Source of the DNA: JADJRH01 sp046351455
GTDB taxonomy: Bacteria; Myxococcota_A; Polyangia; Polyangiales; Polyangiaceae
Reading direction: 5' to 3'
NCBI GenBank assembly: GCA_046351455.1
Contig: JAXLYM010000026.1
Span: 1 to 64,000, forward strand
Length of the DNA: 64,000 bases
Part shown: positions 37,924 to 46,749 of the stretch, piece by piece
How positions within the stretch are numbered: the first letter of the stretch is position 1
Layout: every line of letters starts with the position of its first letter
Translations under genes and position numbers: made by a program
Notes under the pieces: model-generated
Told to the model about the DNA's origin: nothing
The model's database searches: none
The model's input: only the letters and a program-made list of their open reading frames with translations

Positions 37924-39288
37924 ATGAGCGACACGGTCAAGTACGTCCTCTCCGAAAAAGACCTGCCGAAGTCCTGGTACAACATCGCCGCGGACCTCCC
38001 GGCGCCGCCGCCGGCCGTGCTCCACCCCGGGACGAAACAGCCCATCGGTCCGGACGACCTGGCCCCGCTGTTCCCGATGGAGCTCATTCAACAAGAGGTC
38101 TCCACCGAGCGCGACGTCGAGATCCCCGGCCCCGTCCGCGAGATCTACCGGCAATGGCGGCCGAGCCCCCTTTACCGCGCGCGTCGCCTGGAGAAGGCGC
38201 TCGATACGCCCGCGAAGATTTACTACAAGTACGAGGGCGTCAGCCCATCCGGCAGCCACAAGCCGAACACCGCTGTTCCGCAGGCGTTCTACAACAAGGA
38301 AGCGGGCGTGAAGCGCATCACGACCGAGACGGGAGCGGGCCAGTGGGGCTCCTCGCTCGCGTTCGCAGGGTCCTTGTTCGGGATCGAGGTTCAGGTGTTC
38401 ATGGTGAGGGTGTCGTACGGGCAGAAGCCGTATCGGCGCGCGCTCATGGAGACGTACGGGGCGCGGTGCATCCCCTCCCCTTCGATGGAGACGGCCGCCG
38501 GCCGCGCGATTCTGGAGCGGAACCCGGACAGCCCCGGCAGCCTCGGAATCGCGATCTCGGAGGCGGTGGAGATCGCGGCGCAGCACGAAGATACGAAGTA
38601 TGCGCTCGGCTCGGTGCTGAACCACGTGCTCTTGCACCAGACGGTCGTGGGGCAAGAGGCGCTGAAGCAGCTCGAGATCGCGGGCGACTACCCCGATATC
38701 GTGGTGGGGTGTACGGGCGGCGGGTCCAACTTCGCAGGCATCGTGTTCCCCTTCCTCGGGATGCAGCTTCGCGGCGGCCGCACGGTGCGCGTCGTCGCGG
38801 TGGAGCCGGCGGCGTGCCCCTCGCTGACGCGCGGGAAATACGCCTACGACTTCGGCGACACGGGGCGGCTGACTCCGCTCGTGAAGATGCACACGCTCGG
38901 ATCCAGCTTCGTTCCGCCGGGATTCCATGCGGGCGGGCTGCGGTACCACGGGATGGCGCCGCTCGTGAGCCACGTGAAGGAGCTGGGCTTGATCGAGGCG
39001 CGGGCGTACCACCAGGGTCCCTGTTTCGACGCAGGCGTGCAGTTCGCGCGGGCGGAGGGCATCCTCCCGGCCCCCGAGGCGAACCACGCCGTGAAGGGCG
39101 CCATCGACGAGGCGCTCCGGTGCAAGGAAGAGGGTGTCAGTCGCACGATCCTGTTCAACCTGTGCGGACACGGCCACTTCGACATGCAGGCGTATACAGA
39201 CTACTTCGCCGGCAAGCTGGAGGACCGCAGCTACGACGAGTCCGAGCTGGCGATGGCGCTCGCGGGTCTCCCCGCCGCGGCGGAGTGA
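37924..39288 (+). CDS. trpB2: Tryptophan synthase beta chain, TrpB2 type
   Basis: A 454-residue PLP enzyme starting at the ATG at 37924. It belongs to the long TrpB2 subgroup, which condenses indole with serine (or O-phosphoserine in some members) to tryptophan, often without a tight TrpA partner. The PLP Lys is Lys113 in YEGVSPSGSHKPNTAVPQ. Other motifs: TTETGAGQWGSSLAFAG, VGCTGGGSNFAG (phosphate-binding Gly loop) and, near the end, LFNLCGHGHFDMQAY, a characteristic TrpB2 stretch. No other trp genes lie nearby, consistent with a salvage role for free indole rather than a biosynthetic operon; that is inference. It follows the SUMF1 lipoprotein gene and is convergent with the MpaB-family gene, 16 bases apart. 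Confidence 0.93.
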   Translation: MSDTVKYVLSEKDLPKSWYNIAADLPAPPPAVLHPGTKQPIGPDDLAPLFPMELIQQEVSTERDVEIPGPVREIYRQWRPSPLYRARRLEKALDTPAKIYYKYEGVSPSGSHKPNTAVPQAFYNKEAGVKRITTETGAGQWGSSLAFAGSLFGIEVQVFMVRVSYGQKPYRRALMETYGARCIPSPSMETAAGRAILERNPDSPGSLGIAISEAVEIAAQHEDTKYALGSVLNHVLLHQTVVGQEALKQLEIAGDYPDIVVGCTGGGSNFAGIVFPFLGMQLRGGRTVRVVAVEPAACPSLTRGKYAYDFGDTGRLTPLVKMHTLGSSFVPPGFHAGGLRYHGMAPLVSHVKELGLIEARAYHQGPCFDAGVQFARAEGILPAPEANHAVKGAIDEALRCKEEGVSRTILFNLCGHGHFDMQAYTDYFAGKLEDRSYDESELAMALAGLPAAAE

Positions 39289-39304
39289 CGTTCAGCGGAA
39301 GACG

Positions 39305-40252
39305 TCAGTCCGACGGCCGGAGGTGGCGCAACAAGGCCTCTTGCACGGCGCGGCCGGCGCGGTCGCGCGACGGGTGGCCTTCGAGGCGGCGCTCGGCCTC
39401 GATGTAGTCGGGCACGCAGCGCAGACGCAGCGGTAACCGGGGCCAGCTCGCGCGGATCGTCCTCACGGAGGCGGCGAACGCGAGCCGGTCCGCGCGCGTC
39501 CACGTCAGACCGAAGGCCTCGCGCAGGCGCGGCGGCAACAAGCCCGCGGTCACCGAGCGGTACGCGCGCACCGCGGGGCCGAACACCAGGCTCGGCGGCG
39601 GCGTCAGGAGGTACTGCGCCGTCTCGCGCGCGGGGCGCCCGACCGCGATCGTGTCGGAGTCGGTGATGCGGCGCATGCCCTCCTGGAACGCGGCCCAGTC
39701 CGTCGGGATCGCCTCGTCCGGCACGCCGAACATCCACGCGAACCGCACGAGCTCCCGCACGTAGGCGTCGCGATCGCCGGGCGGGAGCGGGCCGTGCGCG
39801 ATCTCGAAGACCTGCACCGCGGTGTCGAGCAGCGTCGCGTGCACCCAGTAGAGCGCGTCCGTGTCGTGCGCCCGGTAGCGATCGCCGCGCGCGAAGCGGC
39901 CCACGTCCTCGTCGATGGAGCCGTGCACGCGGTCGTGCACGCTGCGGACGCGGCGCGCGGAGGCGACGGCGAAATCGAGGTCGCCGAAGATCATGCCGTA
40001 CACGTGGAGGAACGTGCGGTTGAAGCGGCCGAGCGGATCCGTGCGCGTCGCGGAGTGCTGCTCGATCGCGTGCGCGACGAACGGGTGCGCGAGCTGCATC
40101 AGCGCCGCGCGGCCCGCGCCGAGGAAGAGGATCGACTCCCGCGCGATGCGCCACACGGTGGATCCGGGCCCGAAGAGGCCCTCGCGCGGGCTCGGAGACA
40201 GCGCGACGGCGCGCGCGACCTGACGCTCGAAATCGGCCTCCGTCACGAGCAT
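39305..40252 (-). CDS. MpaB/DUF2236-family (latex clearing protein-like) oxygenase
   Basis: A 315-residue protein starting at the ATG at 40252 (MLVTEADFERQVARAVAL). It has the DUF2236 signature: GSTVWRIARESILFLGAGRA, LMQLAHPFVAHAIEQHS, DPLGRFNRTFLHVYGMIFGD, RRVRSVHDRVHG, YRAHDTDALYWVHATLLDT. The conserved Arg, His and Asp residues resemble those that bind heme in related latex clearing proteins and MpaB oxygenases; the actual reaction here is unknown. No signal peptide. It is next to the methyltransferase gene on the same strand (128-bp gap), so a shared oxidation/methylation pathway is possible but unproven. Confidence 0.88.
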   Translation of the reverse strand: MLVTEADFERQVARAVALSPSPREGLFGPGSTVWRIARESILFLGAGRAALMQLAHPFVAHAIEQHSATRTDPLGRFNRTFLHVYGMIFGDLDFAVASARRVRSVHDRVHGSIDEDVGRFARGDRYRAHDTDALYWVHATLLDTAVQVFEIAHGPLPPGDRDAYVRELVRFAWMFGVPDEAIPTDWAAFQEGMRRITDSDTIAVGRPARETAQYLLTPPPSLVFGPAVRAYRSVTAGLLPPRLREAFGLTWTRADRLAFAASVRTIRASWPRLPLRLRCVPDYIEAERRLEGHPSRDRAGRAVQEALLRHLRPSD

Positions 40253-40380
40253 GACCGAAGGATACAGCGGCCCGATCCGCAGCGGGAGCGCCGCCGATCG
40301 ACGACCGCGCGCGGGACGTGCGACGCGCGGGGCCTGCGCGCACGCGGCTCTTGCGCGCGGGCGACGCCGAGATGGAAAGC

Positions 40381-41223
40381 TCAGCCCGGGGCCTGCGCGC
40401 GCACGAGGCTGTTCCAGGCGGCGACGCCCGTCACGATGAAGAGCCGGCGGAGCAGCACGCGGCGCGCCTCGCGGAGCGGGTTCGACGAGCCGCCGCGGAC
40501 GGCGCCGAGGTGGTCCACCGAGACGCGCTCGAAGCCCGCGCGCGTGACCAGCGTGGAGAGGTTCTGCGGCGTGAAGTACTGGATGTGGCCCGGAGCCGCG
40601 AGCAGCGCGCCCGCCGCCCGAGGGACGCGCGCCGCCACCTTCACCGCGCGATCCGGGATGACCGGCACCTTGAGCACGAGCCATCCGTTCGGCGCGAGCA
40701 GCGAGCGCGCGCGGCGGAGGAATTCGATCGGCTCCGGCAGGTGCTCGACGACGTCCCACATCGTCACGAGATCGAACGGCGCGTCCGCCCCGAAGTCGTG
40801 CGTGAGGAAGTCGCCGACGGTCGCGCGGAGGCCGCGGGCCTCGCACGCGCGCTCGGCCGCCGGCGCGAAATCGATGCCGAGCGCGCGGTACCCTCGCTCC
40901 TTCGCCGCTTGCAGGAATTCTCCGTTGCCGCAGCCGACGTCGAGGATGCGCGCGTCCTTCGCGATCAGCGGCGCGACCTGCGTGTCGAGCAGCTCCCGCA
41001 TCTTTCGGTTGAACACCGGATCGTCGCGAAAACCTGTGTAGTTCGCGTCGTAGATCGACGAGAGATCCGCGCCGGCGGTCGAGAGGCTGTGGTGGTTGCA
41101 GCGGCGGCACGTGCGGAGCGCGAGGCCCGCGACGGTGCCTGTGCGATCAAGCGCGTCCGCGTCGCACACGGGGCAACGAGAGGCGGAGGGAGCGTGCTCG
41201 CGGGAGGTCTCGGAGAAGGTCAT
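40381..41223 (-). CDS. Class I SAM methyltransferase with N-terminal zinc ribbon
   Basis: A 280-residue protein from the ATG at 41223 (MTFSETSREHAPSASRCPVC). N-terminal zinc ribbon with Cys17/Cys20 and Cys39/Cys42 (CPVCDADALDRTG; CRRCNHHS). The methyltransferase domain has motif I LDVGCGNGEF at 94-103, then GIDFAPAAERACEARG, LVTMWDVVEHLPEPIEFL near 150-165 and NGWLVLKVP. This ribbon-plus-methyltransferase layout is common in UbiE/Coq5-like or sugar and cell-surface methyltransferases. The 95-bp gap to the kinase gene upstream argues for a separate transcript. A longer start at 41271 is possible. Confidence 0.87.
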   Translation of the reverse strand: MTFSETSREHAPSASRCPVCDADALDRTGTVAGLALRTCRRCNHHSLSTAGADLSSIYDANYTGFRDDPVFNRKMRELLDTQVAPLIAKDARILDVGCGNGEFLQAAKERGYRALGIDFAPAAERACEARGLRATVGDFLTHDFGADAPFDLVTMWDVVEHLPEPIEFLRRARSLLAPNGWLVLKVPVIPDRAVKVAARVPRAAGALLAAPGHIQYFTPQNLSTLVTRAGFERVSVDHLGAVRGGSSNPLREARRVLLRRLFIVTGVAAWNSLVRAQAPG

Positions 41224-41318
41224 GGGAGCACGGAGCGCGTCCCGTGTTGTTGTGCGGGCGGCGCCGCGCATTCATAGACCGGCGCGCGGTGGGCAGCTCT
41301 ATTTGATTTTGGGATGAC

Positions 41319-42914
41319 CTACGCCGCGGCCGGCGGCTTGACGGGGATTTCGACGACGAAGCGGGCGCCGCCCTCGGCGCGGTTCTCGGCGTAGGCGCGG
41401 CCTCCGTGCGCTTCGGCGATGCGGCGCACCAGCGCGAGACCGAGGCCGAGAGCGCCCTTCTTCGGCGGCGCGTCGCCTTCGGCGGGGCCGGCGTTTTCGT
41501 TCGCGGCGCGCGCGGCGGATCCGTCGGGCGATCCGTCGGCCTGCGTCGCGCCGGGGCCGCCGGGGGTGCCTTGATAGAAGGCCTCGAAGATGCGCTCCTC
41601 CTCGCCGGGCGCGAGGCCGGGGCCGTCGTCCTCGACCTCGAACGCGACGCGCGCGTCCGACGTGCGCACCGTCACGCGCTTCGCGCCGCCGCCGTGTCGG
41701 GCCGCGTTGTCGAGGAGGTTCGAGAGGGCGCGCGCCAGCAACGTCGGATCCGCTTGCACGCGGAGGGCCGCCGCATCGGGGACGACGCGCACCACCGCGT
41801 CGACGTCGAGGCCGGCGCGCTTCGCCGCGCGCTGCGCCGCCTCCGCCGCGGAGATCTCCTTCGTCGTGAGCGCCGAGAAATCGAGCCGCGACGACGCGAG
41901 CAGCTCCCCCACGAGCTGATCGATCTCGACGACCTCGCGATCGATCTCGTCGAACGCGTGGCACGGATCGCCTCCGTCGCGCGCGATCTCCGTGAGGAGG
42001 CGGATGCGCGAGAGCGGCGTGCGCAGCTCGTGCGAGACCGTCGCGAGGAGCTCGCGTTGATCGTCGAGCTGCTTCTGGATGCGCGCGGCCATGTCGTTCA
42101 TCGCCTCGGCCACGACCGCGACCTCCCCGGCCTGGTAGCAGCCGACGGGCACGCGGGCGTCCAGCTTGCCGCGCCCCAGCTCCTCCGCGACGTGCGCGAG
42201 ATCGCCGAGAGGCCGCGCGAGGCGGCGCGCGATTCGACCGGAGGCCGCCCACAAAACGATGCACGCCACGCCGAGCGCGAGCGTGCCCCACCGAGGCGCC
42301 GGAGGCCGCGGATCCAGGCACACGCGCACGTCGCCGAGGCGCTGTCCGTCCCGCATCACCGGCGCCGCCAGGAACGATCGCTGGCACGGCTCCGACGCGA
42401 CGGGGGGGCGATCCGGGAAGGCCGCGAGGATCGTCTTGCCGCTCGTGTCCGCGACCTCCACGCGCACCTCGAAGTCGCGCGCCATCTCGCGGGCGAGCGA
42501 CTCGCGCGCGGACGGATCGTCCCAGCTCTTCGCGAACTGGCCCGCGAGGAAGGCGTTCGCGCGCTCGATCTCGCGGCGCGTGCCGGAGTGGCTCGCGCGG
42601 TCCATCAGCACGCCGAGGCCGACGAGCACCATGCCCGTCAGCAAGATCGAGATGCCGAACCACGCGAAGATGCGCCGGTGCAGCCGCGCGCGCACGAACG
42701 CCGCCGGACCGCCGCGGAGCCAGATCGCGCGACCGAACGGCCCCATGGCCTGCAGGCGATCGTCGAAGCCGGTCGGACCGAAGCCCGGACCGAACCCGGG
42801 GCCGAAGCCCGGACCGAACCCGTGCCGCCCCGGAGGCCCGAAGCGCGCGCGCGGATCCCGCGGATCGTGCGGGCCGCGGTGATGGTGGTGCCACATCCAG
42901 CGCATGAAGCTCAT
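41319..42914 (-). CDS. Membrane sensor histidine kinase with His/Gly-rich N-terminus
   Basis: A 531-residue kinase starting at the ATG at 42914, which overlaps the regulator gene stop (ATGA). The cytoplasmic N-terminus is unusual: MSFMRWMWHHHHRGPHDPRD then four GFGP repeats (31-47). TM1 about 84-104, periplasmic domain 105-207, TM2 208-226, HAMP 226-280, then HisKA with His295 (ATVSHELRTPLSR). The HATPase domain has N box LSNLLDNAARHGGG and FEVEDDGPGLAPGEEERIFE. About 40 extra Pro/Gly/Ala residues interrupt the ATP lid before GALGLGLALVRRIAEAHGG. It phosphorylates the regulator encoded upstream. The His-rich stretch could bind metal. Confidence 0.9.
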   Translation of the reverse strand: MSFMRWMWHHHHRGPHDPRDPRARFGPPGRHGFGPGFGPGFGPGFGPTGFDDRLQAMGPFGRAIWLRGGPAAFVRARLHRRIFAWFGISILLTGMVLVGLGVLMDRASHSGTRREIERANAFLAGQFAKSWDDPSARESLAREMARDFEVRVEVADTSGKTILAAFPDRPPVASEPCQRSFLAAPVMRDGQRLGDVRVCLDPRPPAPRWGTLALGVACIVLWAASGRIARRLARPLGDLAHVAEELGRGKLDARVPVGCYQAGEVAVVAEAMNDMAARIQKQLDDQRELLATVSHELRTPLSRIRLLTEIARDGGDPCHAFDEIDREVVEIDQLVGELLASSRLDFSALTTKEISAAEAAQRAAKRAGLDVDAVVRVVPDAAALRVQADPTLLARALSNLLDNAARHGGGAKRVTVRTSDARVAFEVEDDGPGLAPGEEERIFEAFYQGTPGGPGATQADGSPDGSAARAANENAGPAEGDAPPKKGALGLGLALVRRIAEAHGGRAYAENRAEGGARFVVEIPVKPPAAA

Positions 42915-43597
42915 TCGGAGTCCTTCGCGAACACGTAGCCGACGCCGCGCACGGTGCGGATGAGCTTCGGCGATTTCGGATCGTCGCCGAGCTTCTGCCG
43001 GAGGTGGGAGATGTGCACGTCGACGGTGCGCTCGCCGACCACGACGTCGTCGCGCCCCGCCGCGGAGAGCAGCGCGTCCCTCGCGACCACGCGGCCCGCG
43101 CGGCGAGCGAGCGCCACCAGCAGATCGAACTCGATGCCGGTCAGATCGACGGGCCGCGCCTGCGTGGTCACCACGCGGCCCGGCACGTCGATCGAGATGT
43201 CGCCGACGCGCAGCACTTCGGCCGGCGAATCGGGCCGCGTGCGCCGCAGCACCGCGCGCAGCCTCGCGAGCAGCTCGCGCGGGCTGAACGGCTTCGCCAC
43301 GTAGTCGTCGGCGCCGAGCTCCAGGCCGACGACGCGGTCCGTCTCGTCGCCCTTCGCGGTGAGCATCACGATCGGCACGTTGCTCTTCTGCCGGATGCGC
43401 TTGCACACCTCGATGCCGTCGATGCCGGGCATCATCACGTCGAGGAGCACCACCTCGAACGGCTCCGCCGCGATCGCCGCGAGCCCGCGCGTGCCATCCA
43501 TCGCGGACGCGACCGAGAAGCCGTTCTGCGTGAGGTAGCTCTTCAGGAGCTCGTGCAGGCGGGTGTCGTCGTCGATGAGCAGGAGGCGCGTGGGCAT
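42911..43597 (-). CDS. OmpR-family two-component response regulator
   Basis: A 228-residue regulator. I start it at the ATG at 43597 (MPTRLLLIDDDTRLHELLKS); a GTG at 43606 with AGGG upstream is nearly as good. Receiver domain 1-118: acidic pocket Asp10/Asp11, phosphoacceptor Asp53 (VVLLDVMMPGIDGIEV), Thr/Lys switch residues (MLTAKGDETDR; ADDYVAKPFSPRELLARLRA). A winged-helix DNA-binding domain spans about 130-225 (VVTTQARPVDLTGIEFDLLV; RTVDVHISHLRQKLGDDPKS). Its stop overlaps the start of the sensor kinase gene. The exported small protein and Spy-like genes upstream may be its regulon members, as cpxP is for CpxR. Confidence 0.93.
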   Translation of the reverse strand: MPTRLLLIDDDTRLHELLKSYLTQNGFSVASAMDGTRGLAAIAAEPFEVVLLDVMMPGIDGIEVCKRIRQKSNVPIVMLTAKGDETDRVVGLELGADDYVAKPFSPRELLARLRAVLRRTRPDSPAEVLRVGDISIDVPGRVVTTQARPVDLTGIEFDLLVALARRAGRVVARDALLSAAGRDDVVVGERTVDVHISHLRQKLGDDPKSPKLIRTVRGVGYVFAKDSE

Positions 43598-43693
43598 GGA
43601 GATCACGATAGTTGCCCTGGTGCGAGGTGGGGAGTCGAACGCGCGCGCCGGCCGATCTTCGAAGAGGTCGGCCGGCGACGGTGCGTGGCGTGA

Positions 43694-43996
43694 TTACTGG
43701 GCCGCGGGGGCGGCGTTCTGCGGCGCGACGACCTGCGGCACGGCCTGCGGGACCTGCACCACCTGGGGCGTCGGCGCCACCTGCACGATCACCGGGACGC
43801 CGTTGTACGCGGGCGCCGGCGCGCTCTGCCGCGTCGACTGGTCGCTCTCGCGGGCCGCGTCGACGCAAACCTTCGCGACGTGCTGCTCGAACGCCTCGCG
43901 CCGCTGGCTCTGGCAATGCCGGAGCGACGCGAACCCCGAGGCGTAACCGCCGACCGTGCCGAGAGCCAGGAGCGCAATCAAGAGCCTTCTACGCAT
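43694..43996 (-). CDS. Small exported protein, Cys and Pro/Val/Gln-rich
   Basis: A 100-residue protein starting at the ATG at 43996 with AAGGAGA upstream. Signal peptide or N-terminal anchor MRRRLLIALLALGTVGGYAS GFASL. A short helical part with two Cys (RHCQSQRREAFEQHVAKVC, Cys28 and Cys44) could form a disulfide. The C-terminal half is low-complexity (VQVAPTPQVVQVPQAVPQVV). Function unknown. It lies between the Spy-like gene (47 bases) and the response-regulator gene (97-106 bases), so it is probably part of the same envelope-response unit. Confidence 0.7.
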   Translation of the reverse strand: MRRRLLIALLALGTVGGYASGFASLRHCQSQRREAFEQHVAKVCVDAARESDQSTRQSAPAPAYNGVPVIVQVAPTPQVVQVPQAVPQVVAPQNAAPAAQ

Positions 43997-44043
43997 GACG
44001 AATCTCCTTCAAAACAAGGGAAACAAGAACTCTCGACCGGGGC

Positions 44044-44640
44044 TCACGCCCACGCGCGGCGGAACGGCCCGCCCTGGAAGCCACCCGGGAAACCGCCCGC
44101 GAACGGACCGCGCTCGATGAGCTGCGCGAGCGTGTCGCGCTGCCGGTCGTCGAGGACCGCGTGCACCTTCGCGATCGCGCCGACGAGGTCCTTCCGCATC
44201 TTCTCGAGGTGCGTGTCGTGCCGCGCGAACAGCTCGCCCATCACCGTCTCGTCGAAGCTCGGGCTCTTCACGGCCTTCGCGACGTCGCTCCGCGTGGCGC
44301 GCCCCTCGTCACGGAGCGTGGCCGCGTTGCGCCGCACCTCGTCGATCGCCTCGCGGATCACCTTCTCTTGACCGGGCGTCGTGTCGAGCCGCTGGAACAG
44401 CGCGCGGAGCCAGAACGCGCCGCCGTCGCGCCACCCGCCGCGCTCGCCGTAGCCGCCGCGATCCTCGAAGCCGCCGTGGTCCCATCCATGGTGGCCGCCG
44501 TGTCCGCGGTACCCCCATCCGCCGCCGCCGCAACCTCCGCCGCCGTACCCGCAACCGCCGCCGAACCCGTGACGGTGCCCGCCGCGAAGAACCTTGATGA
44601 GGCCGAACAGACAAGCCGTACCGATCAGAAAACCGAACAT
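44044..44640 (-). CDS. Spy/CpxP-like protein with His/Gly-rich region
   Basis: A 198-residue protein starting at the ATG at 44640 with GGAGGAG upstream. Residues 1-17 are hydrophobic (MFGFLIGTACLFGLIKVLRG). Residues 21-75 are extremely Gly/His/Trp-rich (HRHGFGGGCGYGGGGCGGGG; HGGHHGWDHGGFEDRGG), suggesting metal binding. Residues 85-180 are four or so helices with motifs like the CpxP/Spy LTxxQ signature (LDTTPGQEKVIREAI; LDDRQRDTLAQLI) and helix KVIREAIDEVRRNAATLRDE. CpxP-type proteins act as periplasmic chaperones or feedback sensors. Positively charged residues right after the hydrophobic segment leave its topology unclear. Gene order with regulator and sensor kinase downstream resembles cpxP-cpxRA. 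Confidence 0.8.
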   Translation of the reverse strand: MFGFLIGTACLFGLIKVLRGGHRHGFGGGCGYGGGGCGGGGWGYRGHGGHHGWDHGGFEDRGGYGERGGWRDGGAFWLRALFQRLDTTPGQEKVIREAIDEVRRNAATLRDEGRATRSDVAKAVKSPSFDETVMGELFARHDTHLEKMRKDLVGAIAKVHAVLDDRQRDTLAQLIERGPFAGGFPGGFQGGPFRRAWA

Positions 44641-44835
44641 GAGCTCCTCCACGGACGCTCCGCCCGGCCCCTTTCCACTCGGGCCGGCGCGGCGTTTGTC
44701 GCTGCGTCCTGGAGCACACGTTGCGACCCCTCTTTGAAGGCACCACGGGCCTCGCGGTGAAGAAGTGCAAAGCGGACGGCCGCCCGCTTCACACACGCGT
44801 CGAACGAGATCTCGTTCGCCCGCGAAAACGGCTCT

Positions 44836-46071
44836 TTAGCGGCGGCGGCGCTTGCTGGGCGCGCTCTCGGAGTCGGCGGCGGACTCCACGGCGGCGGCCA
44901 GCTCTTCGGCGGTCGGCACCACCCACGGGTTCGTCCGTTCGAGCTCGTCTTCGAGCGTGGGGACGCCGGGCGTGTGCGGGCGGCGCGGCTCCGGCGCGAT
45001 CGCGACCGCCGGCTCCGTGACGAACGCGGGCGGCGCGACGGCCGAGACGATCGCAGACGCTGTCACCGCGGCAGCAGCGGCAGACGGCGGTGCGCTCGCG
45101 GCAGCAGCAGGCGGCGGTGCGCTCGCGGCAGCAGCAGGTGGCGGTGCGCTCGCGGCAGCGGCGACGGGTGGTGGAGCGGCCGCGGCGACCGGCGCTTCTG
45201 CCGGCGCGGCAGGAGGCGGCGCGATCGACTTTCCCTGCGCGGTCGAAGCGGGCGGCTTCAGATCCGGCGGGCCTCCGCGCGGGCGCGGCGTCTCCTTGTC
45301 GAAGCCCATCGCGCGCTCGGCCGCGGTCAGCACGCCGAGCAGATCCTTGAGCGGCACGCTCGCGGCGATGATCTCCGGCACGGCGATCGCGAGGTCGTCC
45401 TGCGCGTGGAACGGCGCGCCCGGTCGATCGCGCTCCAGCGACATGCGCGCGTCGTCGATCGCGACCCGGATTTCGATGGGGATCCGCGTGTGCCATACGC
45501 GCCCGTCGATCGCGGTGCGCAGGTCCCACGCCGTGAGGATCGGCACGCGCCCGAGGCCCGAGATGCTGCTCGTGTCCGTGAGCAGCGCCTTCAAGAGCCA
45601 CGCGACGAGCTCCTGGTGCGCCGGCCGATCGTCGCTCCACGGGAACAGCTCGCGCATCGCGAACCAGTAGCCGGAGGCCGGCCCGTACACGGCGAGGTCC
45701 ACAGGTTCGAACGAGGCCTCGAACGCGCGCACCGGCACGTCGCCCTCATCGACCACGGAGTCGACCAGCGCGGCCTGGAAATCCGGCATTTTCTTGCGCG
45801 CGGCCTTCGGCGCGAGGCCGGTGAGGCTCGTCGTGATCGCCTGCCGCAGATCGGGACGCTGCCGCAGCCACCGCATCCGCTCGGCGGCGCTCCATCGCTC
45901 GCGCAGCACCTCGGGCGACCAGAACGGCAGATCCACCGCGCGCAGCTTCGCGAGCACCTCGGCCACGAGCTGCAGGCTCGGGGACTCCGCAAGGTGAGCG
46001 CGCGCCTCGGCGCGGAGCGTCTCGTCGTCTTTCTTCTCGGCGTCCAGGTGCTGGAGCGGCCGCGCTGCCAT
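44836..46071 (-). CDS. Hypothetical protein with Ala/Pro repeats
   Basis: A 411-residue protein starting at the ATG at 46071 (GGAGG upstream). Residues 1-275 appear globular, alpha/beta, without a recognised fold (LQLVAEVLAKLRAVDLPFWS; GLGRVPILTAWDLRTAIDG; RIPIEIRVAIDDARMSLERD). Residues about 285-350 are low-complexity Ala/Pro/Ser with three near-identical ASAPPPAAA units (about 30 bp each in DNA). The C-terminus is acidic then basic, ending SAPSKRRRR. No signal peptide or TM segment. It diverges from the GMC oxidoreductase pair. Function unknown; the linker suggests two parts joined by a flexible tether. Confidence 0.75.
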   Translation of the reverse strand: MAARPLQHLDAEKKDDETLRAEARAHLAESPSLQLVAEVLAKLRAVDLPFWSPEVLRERWSAAERMRWLRQRPDLRQAITTSLTGLAPKAARKKMPDFQAALVDSVVDEGDVPVRAFEASFEPVDLAVYGPASGYWFAMRELFPWSDDRPAHQELVAWLLKALLTDTSSISGLGRVPILTAWDLRTAIDGRVWHTRIPIEIRVAIDDARMSLERDRPGAPFHAQDDLAIAVPEIIAASVPLKDLLGVLTAAERAMGFDKETPRPRGGPPDLKPPASTAQGKSIAPPPAAPAEAPVAAAAPPPVAAAASAPPPAAAASAPPPAAAASAPPSAAAAAVTASAIVSAVAPPAFVTEPAVAIAPEPRRPHTPGVPTLEDELERTNPWVVPTAEELAAAVESAADSESAPSKRRRR

Positions 46072-46221
46072 AGAGCCTCCGTTATCGCTTCTATCACAGC
46101 GACCTCGATCACGATCGGCTCCGCGGAGCGCGAGAAATCGCGGGAGCGATGCCCACCCCCGGCCTCCCTGCGGTCGGGGGCCGTATCGTGATCTCGGAAG
46201 CCGCTGTAGCCTCCTCGGCCG

Positions 46222-46749
46222 ATGGTCGATCGACGAACGATCGAAGCGACGGCGCGGGGCGGCGCGCCGAGGGGCCTCTCGCCGCGCGCCGAGCGTGTGT
46301 GCCGCGCCGCGATCGAGGCCATGCTCGCAGACGAGGACCCGGACGGGCGCCTCGTCCCCGCGAGCCCCGCGGCGTGCGATCGCGCCGTGCTCTGGATGAC
46401 GAGCGCGGCCGGCGTGATGAGCGGCGATCTGCGGCGCGGCCTCGGCCTGCTCACGTTCGCGCTCCAGGTGCTGCCGATCGTGGTGATCGGCGCGCCGCGG
46501 CGGATGACGTCGCTCTCGCTCGCGGACCGCGTCCGCTACCTCTCGGCGCTGGAGACGCACAGGATCGGCCTCTTCGCGATGCTCGCGATCGCCTTCAAGG
46601 TGCCGATGTGCATCGCCGCGTTCGAGGAGGGCGAGGAGCTCGCGTCGACCGGCTTCGATCGACCGGACACCGTCACGCGCCGCGGCCTCCTCCTCGCGCA
46701 GGCCGCGCAGACCGCGGAGATCGAGGCCGAAGGGAGCGCCGCCGGATGA
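46222..46749 (+). CDS. Small protein coupled to GMC oxidoreductase
   Basis: A 175-residue protein starting at the ATG at 46222. Helical, with a hydrophobic stretch at about 70-92 (DLRRGLGLLTFALQVLPIVV IGA) that may be a TM or membrane-binding helix, and a second near 117-128. Its TGA overlaps the ATG of the GMC oxidoreductase gene (ATGA), implying a fixed ratio. Size, position and coupling are like the small subunit found with membrane-bound flavin dehydrogenases (gluconate 2-dehydrogenase subunit 3 type), but sequence similarity is not evident and no TAT signal is visible. Likely an accessory or chaperone of the oxidoreductase. Confidence 0.65.
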   Translation: MVDRRTIEATARGGAPRGLSPRAERVCRAAIEAMLADEDPDGRLVPASPAACDRAVLWMTSAAGVMSGDLRRGLGLLTFALQVLPIVVIGAPRRMTSLSLADRVRYLSALETHRIGLFAMLAIAFKVPMCIAAFEEGEELASTGFDRPDTVTRRGLLLAQAAQTAEIEAEGSAAG

